Positions 1 through 8,337 of a stretch of 64,000 nucleotides of DNA are shown piece by piece. Source of the DNA: Mesorhizobium sp. Root102 (GTDB taxonomy: Bacteria > Pseudomonadota > Alphaproteobacteria > Rhizobiales > Rhizobiaceae); the NCBI RefSeq assembly GCF_001425625.1, contig NZ_LMCP01000001.1:684777-748776 (forward strand), written 5' to 3'. The translations under genes were made by a program, and so were the position numbers. Each line of letters begins with the position of its first letter. The stretch's first letter is position 1. A model generated the notes under the pieces. It saw nothing but the letters and a program-made list of their open reading frames with translations, did not search any database and was not told where the DNA came from.

Positions 1-206
1 GTGCGACGGTCGGTTGCGATCGCCCAGAACTCGGGCCAGCCAAGGGCGGCCGAGCGCCAGATCAGCCCCGACAGCGGGATGAGGATGATGAGGGTGAGAT
101 AGGCAAGCGAGAAGCCGAGCGTCAATCCGAAACCAGGAATGACACTCGGCTGTCTGAACCGCCACCCCGCCTGCGCGGATGCTGTGGTCGCGGATGTTGC
201 GGTCAT
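1..206 (-). CDS. cysT: Sulfate ABC transporter permease CysT, N-terminal part (runs off the left edge)
   Basis: The minus strand opens with an ATG at 206 and reads without a stop to the window edge, giving about 68 residues. After a short polar N-terminus comes VIPGFGLTLGFSLAY followed by a long hydrophobic stretch (LTLIILIPLSGLIW) and then WPEFWAIATD, the pattern of the first membrane segment and following loop of CysT/CysU sulfate-thiosulfate permeases. CysT pairs with CysW in the inner membrane, driven by CysA, to import sulfate. A GGAGG-like site lies about 15 nt upstream of the ATG. The neighbourhood is suggestive because sulfate-activation genes and sulfotransferases lie further right in this window. 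The family call rests on a short fragment; another binding-protein-dependent permease is possible. Confidence 0.7.
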   Translation of the reverse strand, partial: MTATSATTASAQAGWRFRQPSVIPGFGLTLGFSLAYLTLIILIPLSGLIWRSAALGWPEFWAIATDRR

Positions 207-231
207 CGCGTTCAGGGGAGTCCCTCCCACT

Positions 232-286
232 CAACCAAGCTTGCCACCGCTATGGCGCGAAGAGGTCTGAGTGCGCAAGTTGGTTG
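232..286. repeat. Imperfect inverted repeat upstream of cysT
   Basis: The arm CAACCAAGCTTGC at 232-244 pairs with GCAAGTTGGTTG at 275-286, with one unpaired base. Copies of CCCTCCCA flank it near 222 and 293. It lies just upstream of the cysT start and could be an operator, a leader hairpin or a scar of insertion. The rest of 207-727 shows no convincing gene; the short open frames there have no recognisable protein features. Confidence 0.4.
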
Positions 287-727
287 AACGATCCCTCCCA
301 CTACGTCTATTCGCTCAGTGGAATTTCGTCCTCCGTCGCCACTCGGGAATTCCGCGGTCGTGCAGCTACCACTTAGAGGGCGGACATTGGATCAGGTCGG
401 ATAGGCACCCTCCCCGAAATGATAAGGTCGCCCCATTTTCAATCGGCTAATACTCCGCCGCTGGAACAGGTGCCTGCATATGCAGGTGCGATGTCCCGAG
501 AAACGTCCTGCCGTGGACCTCAACATGCTCGATATGCGGCGCTCCGCTGTCGAATGTCAGCGTGAAAGCCAACAGGCAGATGCAGCCGAAAGTAGAGCCA
601 TCCCCAACAGAATAGGTGTGATGAGTCTCAATAGCATCTCGTGCAATACCCTTGGAGGAGTTCTGCGTAGGGCTAAACCAACGTAACAATAAGATGCTGG
701 CTGGATATCGATCGGGGAGTAGAAGAA

Positions 728-1402
728 ATGGAGACCATTTCAAAGGAGTTGATGAAACTGGCCGAACACATCCGTCCGGCGCGCGAAGCGTTCGCAGAAG
801 CGGATAAAAGGAGGATCGAATCCGCCTTGGAGGCGGGTCGGCTTCTCTGTCAGGCCAAGAATGACTGCCCACATCAGCAATGGCGGGCTTTCCTGACATT
901 GGCTGATATCTATGAGCGACAGGCTCAAGAATTGATGCACTTGGCTCGCGCGGGATTGACGGCCCACGTCGTTTCGCAAATTGGGGGCATTGATGCGGCA
1001 CTGGCCTATCTGGTGAAGGCAAGATTGCCCGAGCCAGGCGAATGCCTGACAGTGGGAAGGATAGGCTGGCCTGAAAAGAACACGCCCTTTGCCATCATCA
1101 AGCCCAACACCGCCCATCCTGGTTACTACGACGTGGCGATTGCCGACATGTGGGCCAATCCCGCAACAGTTTTCTGTTCTACGAAGCCGCTAAAGGGGGG
1201 AAGTGTACGGCTTGCCGACGGGTCGTTCTTCGACAACCTCTGGCGTATCATCGATAGGGAATTGGACGTGCCGCATTCGCAGCGCGAATTCCAAATGATG
1301 CCGGCGGATCTGTTCTCCCAGGACGGAGCTTTCCTCTTCGCAAAGCCAGTCACCGCAGGTCGTGGTCCGAAGACAAACCGGGCGCCCAACCACGCGCATT
1401 GA
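728..1402 (+). CDS. Hypothetical protein with DUF3102-like N-terminus
   Basis: The 224-residue protein starts at an ATG preceded by GGGAGTAGAAGAA, a reasonable ribosome site. Residues about 25-60 (AGRLLCQAKNDCPHQQWRAFL) resemble the DUF3102 signature of a helical segment followed by an AK..C.HG.W-like motif, a family often found on plasmids and phages but also in rhizobial chromosomes. The rest has no motif I recognise; there is no signal peptide or membrane segment. It stands alone between the cysT promoter region and a broken gene, so context says nothing about function. The call is tentative and no activity is claimed. Confidence 0.5.
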   Translation: METISKELMKLAEHIRPAREAFAEADKRRIESALEAGRLLCQAKNDCPHQQWRAFLTLADIYERQAQELMHLARAGLTAHVVSQIGGIDAALAYLVKARLPEPGECLTVGRIGWPEKNTPFAIIKPNTAHPGYYDVAIADMWANPATVFCSTKPLKGGSVRLADGSFFDNLWRIIDRELDVPHSQREFQMMPADLFSQDGAFLFAKPVTAGRGPKTNRAPNHAH

Positions 1403-1487
1403 TTCGTTGCCTGAGCCGTGCCTGACGGCAGGTCTCCATTGCGGCCACCAGACATGAGGGTAGGAACACTCCGCTGCGCAGTCCCAG

Positions 1488-1906
1488 ATGAGTCAAACAG
1501 AAATTTATCAAGCCCAGGCGAGGCTATTCGAGAGTAATTTCCTGACTCGTATTCCCGATGGCAGGATTAGTCAGCGGACATTGGACGCTTTGAGAGCCTG
1601 GCAGCGACAAACGAAACGACCGCAGGCCGGAGAATTGACGAAGAAAGAGTTCGATCAGCTGATGCGGTTTGATCCTGGCACACACGCTTGGAAGCGATCT
1701 CCGGATCAATAGACGGAACCTGGATCGCGGTTTGGGGACATCGCTCTGGGGTAGAAGCTGCCAAAAAGGCTTTGGCGGGATGCCAGAAGAAGTCGTCTCG
1801 GCCCGACGATTGTTCGTACGTGTCCAATTCCGTCGATCGTAGCGGCCCAGGGTGGTCAGCCGCCGTCTTTTGCGAGCAGCGAGGTCTGTTTCGAAGGAAA
1901 GGGTAG
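1488..1906 (+). pseudogene. Frameshifted small peptidoglycan-binding-like / DUF4189-like protein
   Basis: The first part, 1488-1712, encodes 74 residues resembling a PG_binding_1 helical repeat (an AQARLF segment, then RISQRTLDALRAWQRQ and LTKKEFDQLM). It ends at a TAG at 1710. The next reading frame, open to 1906, continues at once with SIDGTWIAVWGHRSGVEAAK and two cysteines (ALAGCQKK, DDCSYVS), a pattern like the repeat-and-cysteine layout of DUF4189 proteins. The overlap and the complementary domain halves suggest one gene broken by a single-base frameshift near 1690-1710. Two separate overlapping genes, or a real short protein with only the first domain, remain possible. Confidence 0.4.
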
Positions 1907-2287
1907 ATATTCCTGCACAATGGCCTGAGCCGGAAAGCAGCCGTAGACCAGGCGTTTGCCGCCACTTCAACCGCGAAGTTCCGCTCGTCTCAATGCACTC
2001 TCGTAAAGGCACTGGTCGGAAACGGACGACAGTGAACCCATTCCAACAGCGTTTGCCAACGGGCGCCGCAGGCAACCGATCCTTCGCCCGCGTTTTGGCG
2101 AGGAGGTATCGCTCGGGTCTAATCCCGTGGGAAGGCTATCAACATTTAGAGTAGTCAAATGGCGCCGGCGGAGGTTTCCAGATCGCGGCGGGTCTCGGAA
2201 GAGGTAAAGCCATATCCGATTTCGCGCTCCATTTTCTTGATCGCTGCTGGCTTAATCGAACAAAATCATCATCAGAGTGGCGAGTTC
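1907..2287. other. Non-coding stretch upstream of the polysaccharide locus
   Basis: No supported gene is seen. A frame open upstream of the dehydrogenase (from 2159) would add 43 residues with no similarity to that family, so this stretch is taken as promoter and leader. It probably holds the promoter for the UDP-sugar genes, but I could not pick out a convincing -35/-10 pair. Confidence 0.4.
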
Positions 2288-3637
2288 ATGCGCATCGCGG
2301 TTGTTGGCTCAGGTTACGTCGGTCTCGTGTCTGGGGCATGCTTGGCTGACTTTGGTCACAAAGTCGTCTGTATCGACAAGGCAGAGGCAAAAATTGTCGA
2401 TCTTCAAGCTGGAAGAATGCCGATTTATGAGCCAGGTCTCGAAGACCTTGTCTGCAAGAATTCTGCGACTGGGCAGCTCGTCTTTAGCACCGAGCTTGCG
2501 CCAGCAGTCGCAGATGCAGATGTGGTGTTCATCGCTGTCGGAACGCCTTCGAGGCGAGGCGACGGTCATGCCGACCTTTCCTATATTTACGAGGCGGCGC
2601 GGGAAATTGCGGCTGCGCTTCGCGGTTTCACCGTGGTCTCTGTCAAATCCACAGTGCCAGTGGGGACAGGAGATGAAGTCGAGCGGATTATTCGCAGCTG
2701 CAACCCGACGGCAGATGTAGCAGTTGTGTCGAACCCGGAATTCCTTCGCGAAGGGGCAGCTATCGACGACTTCAAACGTCCCGACAGGATCGTTATCGGT
2801 CTACCGTCGGACGAACGCAGCCGCGAAGTGATGGCGGAAGTCTACCGGCCACTCTATCTCAACCAAGCGCCGATCATGTTCACCGGACGTCGCACGTCAG
2901 AACTGATAAAGTATGCGGCCAATGCCTTCCTGGCGCTCAAGATCACATTCATCAACGAGATTGCGGATCTTTGCGAGAACGTAGGTGCGAACGTGCAGGA
3001 GGTGGCGCGAGGCATCGGGCTAGACAACCGCATCGGTTCTAAATTCCTGCATGCGGGCCCAGGCTATGGGGGATCCTGTTTCCCGAAGGATACGCTGGCT
3101 CTCGTCAAGACGGCGCAAGATAGCGGCGCGCCGCTACGGCTGGTCGAAACGACGGTCGCCGTGAACGACCAGCGAAAACGCACCATGGCCCGCAGGATCG
3201 TGCTCGCCTGCGGCGGCAATGTGCGAGCAAAAACGATAGCCGTACTGGGTCTCACATTTAAACCCAACACGGATGATGTCCGTGACGCGCCTTCCCTCTC
3301 GATCATCCAGGCTTTGATCGATTTCGGGGCGTTTGTTCGGGTGTATGACCCTGAGGGCATGGAACAGGCCAAGCTCATGCTTGGCGCCAGCGTCGACTAT
3401 GCGAGGGGAGTGTACGAATGCGCCAAGGGCGCCGATGCCCTGGTGATCATCACCGAGTGGAACCAGTTTCGCGCTCTCGATTTTGAACGGCTGTCGCGCT
3501 GCATGTCGAAGCAGGTAGTAGTCGACCTTCGTAACATCTACAGGCGCGAAGAGGTCTGCAAGCATGGTTTTGAGTACGTGAACATCGGCGAGGGGGTGAC
3601 AGCGGAGAATTCTGCTTTTGCCGCGGCCGCCGAATGA
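2288..3637 (+). CDS. ugd: UDP-glucose 6-dehydrogenase
   Basis: This cytosolic enzyme oxidises UDP-glucose twice with NAD to UDP-glucuronate, the precursor of uronic acids in surface polysaccharides. From the chosen ATG the protein has 449 residues, the usual length. It begins [17 protein letters not shown], the N-terminal Rossmann fold; the central UDPGDH signature is present, and [13 protein letters not shown] carries the catalytic cysteine at about residue 264; the C-terminal UDP-binding domain includes [13 protein letters not shown]. An upstream in-frame start at 2159 was rejected because its extension lies outside the family fold. The stop overlaps the start of the UDP-glucuronate epimerase gene (ATGA), so the two are translationally coupled. 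The rhizobial names rkpK and exo5 are used for equivalents. Confidence 0.93.
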   Translation: MRIAVVGSGYVGLVSGACLADFGHKVVCIDKAEAKIVDLQAGRMPIYEPGLEDLVCKNSATGQLVFSTELAPAVADADVVFIAVGTPSRRGDGHADLSYIYEAAREIAAALRGFTVVSVKSTVPVGTGDEVERIIRSCNPTADVAVVSNPEFLREGAAIDDFKRPDRIVIGLPSDERSREVMAEVYRPLYLNQAPIMFTGRRTSELIKYAANAFLALKITFINEIADLCENVGANVQEVARGIGLDNRIGSKFLHAGPGYGGSCFPKDTLALVKTAQDSGAPLRLVETTVAVNDQRKRTMARRIVLACGGNVRAKTIAVLGLTFKPNTDDVRDAPSLSIIQALIDFGAFVRVYDPEGMEQAKLMLGASVDYARGVYECAKGADALVIITEWNQFRALDFERLSRCMSKQVVVDLRNIYRREEVCKHGFEYVNIGEGVTAENSAFAAAAE

Positions 3638-4665
3638 GGTATTTCATCACCGGATCCGCCGGATTTATCGGATTTCATCTGGCGCGACGCCTACTGGATG
3701 ACGGTCACTCCGTAACCGGCTTCGACGGCATGACGCCGTACTACGACGTTGCCTTGAAGCAATCCCGAAATGCCTTGCTTCAGCGATATGACGCCTTTCG
3801 CTTCCACGTCGAACAGTTGGAAAACATGGACGCGCTCCGGCGGGCGGCAGACTCGGCCATGCCCGACGTGATTGTCCATCTGGCCGCACAGGCCGGTGTG
3901 CGGTACTCGATCGACAATCCGCGAAGCTACACCGACAGCAATCTGGTCGGTTCCTTCAACGTCCTTGAACTTGCCCGTGACCTGAAGCCAGGACATCTGC
4001 TGCTTGCTTCCACCAGTTCGGTCTACGGCGCGAATGAAACAATCCCGTTCGTTGAGACCGACAAGGCCGATTGGCCACTAACGTTCTACGCGGCCACCAA
4101 GAAGGCGGTGGAGGCGATGTCACACTCGTATTCGCATCTTTTCCAGATTCCAACGACATCCTTCCGGTTCTTCACCGTGTACGGCCCCTGGGGCCGACCC
4201 GACATGGCGCTCTTCAAGTTCGTCGACGCCATTCAGAACGAGCGTCCGATTGAAGTCTATGGCGAAGGCTTGATGAAACGCGATTTCACCTATGTTGATG
4301 ATCTTGTTGAAGCCATCGTTCGGCTCATCGGATGCGTGCCCGTGGCCGGCCGGCCGGTGTCTGGACCGGATGTCGTCGATACGCTGTCACCCGTGGCGCC
4401 TTGGCGTGTTGTCAATATAGGCGTCGGCCAGCCGGTGGAGCTGTTGTCCTTCATCGAGACAATCGAGAATTGCCTCGGCAAACGTGCCATCCGCAAGATT
4501 TTGCCGATGCAATCAGGCGACATGCCGGCGACTTATGCTGATCCGCGCCTCCTGCAGACCCTTACAGGCTTTCGCCCCAAGACCAGCATACAGGACGGGG
4601 TGGCTGCCTTCGTACGCTGGTATCTGCAAGAACGACCCTCATCGCGGCCGACAATCGCCGCCTGA
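3634..4665 (+). CDS. UDP-glucuronate 4-epimerase (NAD-dependent epimerase)
   Basis: The product converts UDP-glucuronate to UDP-galacturonate, following directly on the UDP-glucose dehydrogenase whose stop codon it overlaps by four bases. The 343 residues begin with the Rossmann motif GSAGFIG (7-13). The short-chain dehydrogenase active site is visible as STSSVYG at 126-132 and the YAATK pair, Tyr152 and Lys156. The segment [12 protein letters not shown] after the first fold is typical of the uronate-epimerase branch (LspL, GAE families) rather than of GalE. This predicts a galacturonate-containing polymer, in agreement with a pectate-lyase-like gene at 22052. A different UDP-hexuronate epimerase is the main alternative. 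Confidence 0.87.
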   Translation: MRYFITGSAGFIGFHLARRLLDDGHSVTGFDGMTPYYDVALKQSRNALLQRYDAFRFHVEQLENMDALRRAADSAMPDVIVHLAAQAGVRYSIDNPRSYTDSNLVGSFNVLELARDLKPGHLLLASTSSVYGANETIPFVETDKADWPLTFYAATKKAVEAMSHSYSHLFQIPTTSFRFFTVYGPWGRPDMALFKFVDAIQNERPIEVYGEGLMKRDFTYVDDLVEAIVRLIGCVPVAGRPVSGPDVVDTLSPVAPWRVVNIGVGQPVELLSFIETIENCLGKRAIRKILPMQSGDMPATYADPRLLQTLTGFRPKTSIQDGVAAFVRWYLQERPSSRPTIAA

Positions 4666-4757
4666 ACATTCCTTCGTTCAAATACACCAAACAAACAGCT
4701 GAAGCGGCAGATCCCTTCCAAGCGGACCGTGGCCCAGAGCGGGCCAGCATGGCCCTC

Positions 4758-5657
4758 TCAGGCCGACACCAGCTTGGCATGTATCTTGGGCCTGGCGCCG
4801 CGCCAGGATGTCACCTCAATGGTTGCTCCATCGCCGCAAAGCACGGCAAAACCACCGTCAGTATGCGCCTGGACCTGGCCAGTCAGCCCTATGTAGCGCC
4901 CTCGTTCCGCAAACATGCGTGCCTTGTCGACGACGATCTTGCTGCCCTCGCCTACAGTGAAGGCACCTGGATAGGGATCGCCGACAGCGCGGACAAAACG
5001 AAGAATGGCCTCAGCCGTCTGCGTCCAGTCTATCGATCCGTCATCCGCCGAGCGCTTGGCGCAGTAGCTGGCGAGGGAATCGTCCTGCGCAACGCCCACG
5101 CCGTTGTCGCGGGCGATCGCTGACACAACGAGGGGTGTCATTTCCCGCAGGGCCTGCTTGTGCTTTTCGTAGAGCGAACGCGCGGTCTCGTCCTGCGCCA
5201 CGGCAAAAAGCTTCTGCAGGATAACCGGGCCACTGTCGACGCCTTCATCGAGCCGAAAGAATGTCGATCCAGTCTCCCTCTCGTTCGCGATGATCGTCCA
5301 AGGGATCACCCCCCTGCCTCGAAAGCGCGGCAACGGCGCCGGATGAAAGCCTACCGACCCAAGGCGGGCGACCGAACGAAATTCGGCCCGGCAGATCTGC
5401 GACCAACCGATCACCAGCGTCAAATCGGGGCGACCTTGTTCGAGCCAAGCGACTGTATCAAACGCGTTGATGTTCTTGGTCAGATGGACCGAGGCTCCGG
5501 CGGCGCGCGCCGGACCCGACAAATCCACAAAATCTGAATGGCGTGTGGAGGCGTCGGCCGCAAGGGTGACAAGCAGCGATGGCGTCATACCCGCTTCAAC
5601 GAGGGCGTCGAAAGCAACACGGGACCCTTCCACCGCACCGACAAAGGCTATGCGCAT
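4758..5657 (-). CDS. Formyltransferase-family protein, putative sugar N-formyltransferase
   Basis: The 299-residue protein has the formyltransferase fold of methionyl-tRNA formyltransferase and of the sugar N-formyltransferases, which transfer a formyl group from N10-formyl-THF to an amino group. The N-terminal half is Rossmann-like (MRIAFVGAVEGSRVAF); the loop FHPAPLPRFRGRGVIPW carries the catalytic His105, and LDEGVDSGPV carries Asp141. The usual Asn of the NxH motif is Gly103 here, so catalysis may be altered. A C-terminal OB-like domain follows. The start at 5657 has GGAG ten bases upstream; a start 30 bases earlier adds residues outside the fold. Its place in a polysaccharide locus favours an amino-sugar substrate over tRNA. 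It is convergent with the epimerase gene. Confidence 0.7.
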   Translation of the reverse strand: MRIAFVGAVEGSRVAFDALVEAGMTPSLLVTLAADASTRHSDFVDLSGPARAAGASVHLTKNINAFDTVAWLEQGRPDLTLVIGWSQICRAEFRSVARLGSVGFHPAPLPRFRGRGVIPWTIIANERETGSTFFRLDEGVDSGPVILQKLFAVAQDETARSLYEKHKQALREMTPLVVSAIARDNGVGVAQDDSLASYCAKRSADDGSIDWTQTAEAILRFVRAVGDPYPGAFTVGEGSKIVVDKARMFAERGRYIGLTGQVQAHTDGGFAVLCGDGATIEVTSWRGARPKIHAKLVSA

Positions 5658-5846
5658 CAAATTCGAACTCCAGCTTAAGTGCCGCAAGCGACAGCGAGAC
5701 GCGGACCTTTTCTATGGTCGCTTCGATTCTACGCCCAAGTTCACCTTTAGAGGTAAACGGCAGCATTGACGTAGCCATATTTGCATCTCCTCCAGTCGAG
5801 GAAAGCTGGATATCTAGAGACTGGGACAGTGGGACTGGAATACGCA

Positions 5847-6000
5847 ATGGAGAGCTTCGCCGACCCGGCATTTCGGTATCGCAGCGCCACCACTCCTGCT
5901 GGGAACTGGGGATCGCACCGGCTACGCGTGGCGGTCGTGATTCCCGGACCTAGTGCGGGGGGCACGGGACATGCCATGCATGGTCTCGCCAACCGTTGGG
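5847..6000 (+). pseudogene. Remnant of a GT4 glycosyltransferase N-terminus
   Basis: In the gap before the sulfotransferase gene, one frame encodes LRVAVVIPGPSAGGTGHAMH then GLANRW, which closely follows the first strand and glycine-rich loop of GT4 glycosyltransferases (pattern VIP.L.AGGTE.V...LAN). The similarity stops near position 6000 and no C-terminal half is present. An ATG at 5847 could have been the original start. This appears to be the 5' end of a deleted glycosyltransferase gene. The call rests on about 30 residues. Confidence 0.4.
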
Positions 6001-6085
6001 ATGCGCTCCGGTTCTCGGAACCACCATCATATGGTTCGCCAGAGCGTGTTTCGAAACAGCCTCCTGGCACCGAAGGCCTGTCGCC

Positions 6086-6937
6086 ATGCTGACGACTACC
6101 CTTCGCGCATTCCAGAAGATCGACACCCGTATCAGGATGAGCTGGGCTGCGTCGGGCGCCGATGCGTTTCTTGTCTCCTACCCGAAATGCGGAGGAACCT
6201 GGCTTAGACAGATCCTTTCGGACTACTTCAATCGCCACGCCCGTTGCGGAAATGCCGGTCTTTCCCCGATGTTCGAGGTTCTTCCGGATTTCGATCTCGA
6301 TCCAGCGAGGGGCATCCCGGCCTTCCGTTACACAGAAGAGCGCCCCAGCGTGCCACTCGTCCTGGTTTCGCACCTGGGCTACAGGCGCTCGCTCTTTCTC
6401 AACCGGCCGGTCATCTTCATGGTGCGAGATCCACGCAGCATAATTGTATCAGCTTATTTCCATGCTACGCGTCACAAACACTGCTTCGAAGGAAACATGG
6501 ACGCGTTCATTGCCGATCGTAAACAAGGCTTGCCGGCTCTGATCGTCTACCTGAATGAGTGGGGCCGAGGCCTTAAGCATCACGAGAATGCGGTGTTGAG
6601 CTATGAGGAATTGACCGAAGACCCTGCGGGGACCTGTACGCGGATCCTGAGATTCCTTGGCCACACGACGTCCGCGCGCGAGCTACAGGCTTCCATCGAC
6701 GCTTCGCGTTACGATGCGATGCGTGAGCTTGATATGGCGGGCAGCCCGGCGGCGCATGATGATGAAAGCCATCAGACACGTTGCGGTAAGGTCGGCGGCT
6801 TTGCGGACTATCTTAGTGATGTGCAGGCCGAACTCATCGAGCAGACCTGCATGGACTGGCTAACTCCAGCGGCGGTGGAGCTGCTTCGCCGTGGCGGAAC
6901 GCGGCTCGTATGCGGCTCGTATGAACTTCATTGCTGA
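6086..6937 (+). CDS. PAPS-dependent sulfotransferase
   Basis: The protein belongs to the Sulfotransfer_1 family, which moves sulfate from PAPS to a hydroxyl or amine, here presumably of a sugar. From ATG 6086 it has 283 residues. YPKCGGTWLRQIL (residues about 32-44) is the 5'-phosphosulfate-binding loop, RDPRSIIVSAYFH (near 114) is the 3'-phosphate-binding motif, and KVGGFADYL near the C-terminus matches the RKG..G.W-type loop. An in-frame start at 5996 was rejected because its extra residues are translated from the glycosyltransferase remnant. PAPS can be made by the cysD and cysNC genes 5 kb downstream. It resembles the second sulfotransferase at 18456 in all three motifs. Confidence 0.82.
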   Translation: MLTTTLRAFQKIDTRIRMSWAASGADAFLVSYPKCGGTWLRQILSDYFNRHARCGNAGLSPMFEVLPDFDLDPARGIPAFRYTEERPSVPLVLVSHLGYRRSLFLNRPVIFMVRDPRSIIVSAYFHATRHKHCFEGNMDAFIADRKQGLPALIVYLNEWGRGLKHHENAVLSYEELTEDPAGTCTRILRFLGHTTSARELQASIDASRYDAMRELDMAGSPAAHDDESHQTRCGKVGGFADYLSDVQAELIEQTCMDWLTPAAVELLRRGGTRLVCGSYELHC

Positions 6938-6996
6938 CTCATCGATAAAAACGCCAGGGCGAGATGATCGACGGTTTGGAATTAAGAGAGGCGTAA

Positions 6997-8079
6997 ATGC
7001 GACTTGCGCTTGTGCAGGCGGGTTTGGGTGCAGGAGGGACGGAGCGTGTGGTCAGTCTGCTTGCCGCGGATCGATGCCGGCGCGGCGATGAAGTCCATCT
7101 GTTTGCTTTCGTGAGAGAAGAAGAAAAGAGCTACTTTGCCCTGCACCCGAATGTCACGGTTCACAAGCTTGTAGAGGATGAAGCTTCACGGCTTTCGAAA
7201 TTCGGATTTGTCCGCAGCCTGCGGCGCGTGTTCATTTTGCGTGCAGAATTCAAAAATCTTCAGCCCACCCTGGTCGTTTCATTTCTAACAAAAATCAATA
7301 TTCTCTGCCTGCTGGCGGCAAAAAACCTCGGCATCCGGGTCATTATCTCGGAACGAAACAATCCAAACGCGCAAAAAAAGCACTTCGCATGGCGCCTCGT
7401 TTCCGGGGTTATACTTCGATGGGCGGATCGGCTTGTCATGCAGACCGATGCGATTCTCACGACACTGCCGGATACGCTCAGAAGAAAGGCCTTCGTTATC
7501 GGGAATCCGTGCCAAGCGACCGATGCCCACAAGAACCAAGGCACCGAGACGTTTCGTCTGGTCGCCGTCGGACGTCTGGTGGAACAGAAGGGCTTCGATA
7601 CGCTGATCAAGGCGTTTGCCAAGATCGCTACGGAATTTCCGGCATGGACATTGACGATTTTCGGCGAGGGACCGGATAGGGGTCTTCTTCAAAGTCAGAT
7701 CGATGCACTTGATCTGAGGGACAGGGTAAAGCTTGACGGCATTACCGAGCGTCCGGGTGAATGGGCACGCGACGCCTCCCTGTTTGTCCTAACGTCACGG
7801 TATGAAGGCTTTCCCAACGTGCTGATCGAGGCTATGGCGGCCGGCCGGCCGGTCGTCGCAACGGACTGCGATTTCGGTCCATCCGAGATCATCGAGTCAG
7901 GCGTTTCGGGTTTGCTCGTGCCGGTTGACGATGTTGCCGAGTTGGCATCCGCAATGGCATGCCTGATGCGAGACAACGCTCTTCGCCAGAAAATGGGGCG
8001 ATTAGCTCGCGAAACGAGCGCCCGGTTCTCAATGCAGGAGATCGCGGAAAAATGGAACACCGCTTTGACGAAATTCTGA
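6997..8079 (+). CDS. GT4 family glycosyltransferase
   Basis: A retaining GT-B enzyme expected to add one sugar from a nucleotide donor to the lipid-linked repeat unit at the cytosolic face of the membrane. The 360-residue protein starts MRLALVQAGLGAGGTERVV, the acceptor-domain loop of the family. The donor domain shows VAVGRLVEQKGFDTLIKAFA (about 188-207), GEGPDRGLL and the E-x7-E motif in EGFPNVLIEAMAAGRPVVAT. It is most like amylovoran AmsD-type and other exopolysaccharide GT4 enzymes; sugar and linkage cannot be read from sequence. The start has only a weak ribosome site (AGAGAGG seven bases upstream). It lies in line with the sulfotransferase upstream, 59 bases apart. Confidence 0.85.
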   Translation: MRLALVQAGLGAGGTERVVSLLAADRCRRGDEVHLFAFVREEEKSYFALHPNVTVHKLVEDEASRLSKFGFVRSLRRVFILRAEFKNLQPTLVVSFLTKINILCLLAAKNLGIRVIISERNNPNAQKKHFAWRLVSGVILRWADRLVMQTDAILTTLPDTLRRKAFVIGNPCQATDAHKNQGTETFRLVAVGRLVEQKGFDTLIKAFAKIATEFPAWTLTIFGEGPDRGLLQSQIDALDLRDRVKLDGITERPGEWARDASLFVLTSRYEGFPNVLIEAMAAGRPVVATDCDFGPSEIIESGVSGLLVPVDDVAELASAMACLMRDNALRQKMGRLARETSARFSMQEIAEKWNTALTKF

Positions 8080-8337
8080 AATTGAAAGCAATCGACACCG
8101 AACTCAGCCATTCAGGTTCTCGATCTGCAATCGAAATATCCGGTGTTGGACAAGAACATCTCAAGCGTTCTCAGGCGCTGTTCGGCGCAGGTCGAGTCCT
8201 TGTTCTGCCTTTCGAAATTATGTTTCACAACATCTCCCGTGACGTGGTTTAGCTTTTGATTATTACGGAGCGTCGCGGTTGGCCGGAGGGCGTATCAGCG
8301 AGCCGCGGCAGGCATGCCGACGAAAGGAGCAACGCTC

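Noticed and set aside
7959..8252. 97-codon frame overlapping the end of the GT4 gene
   Set aside because: Most of it overlaps the GT4 3' end in another frame; the rest shows no family pattern.
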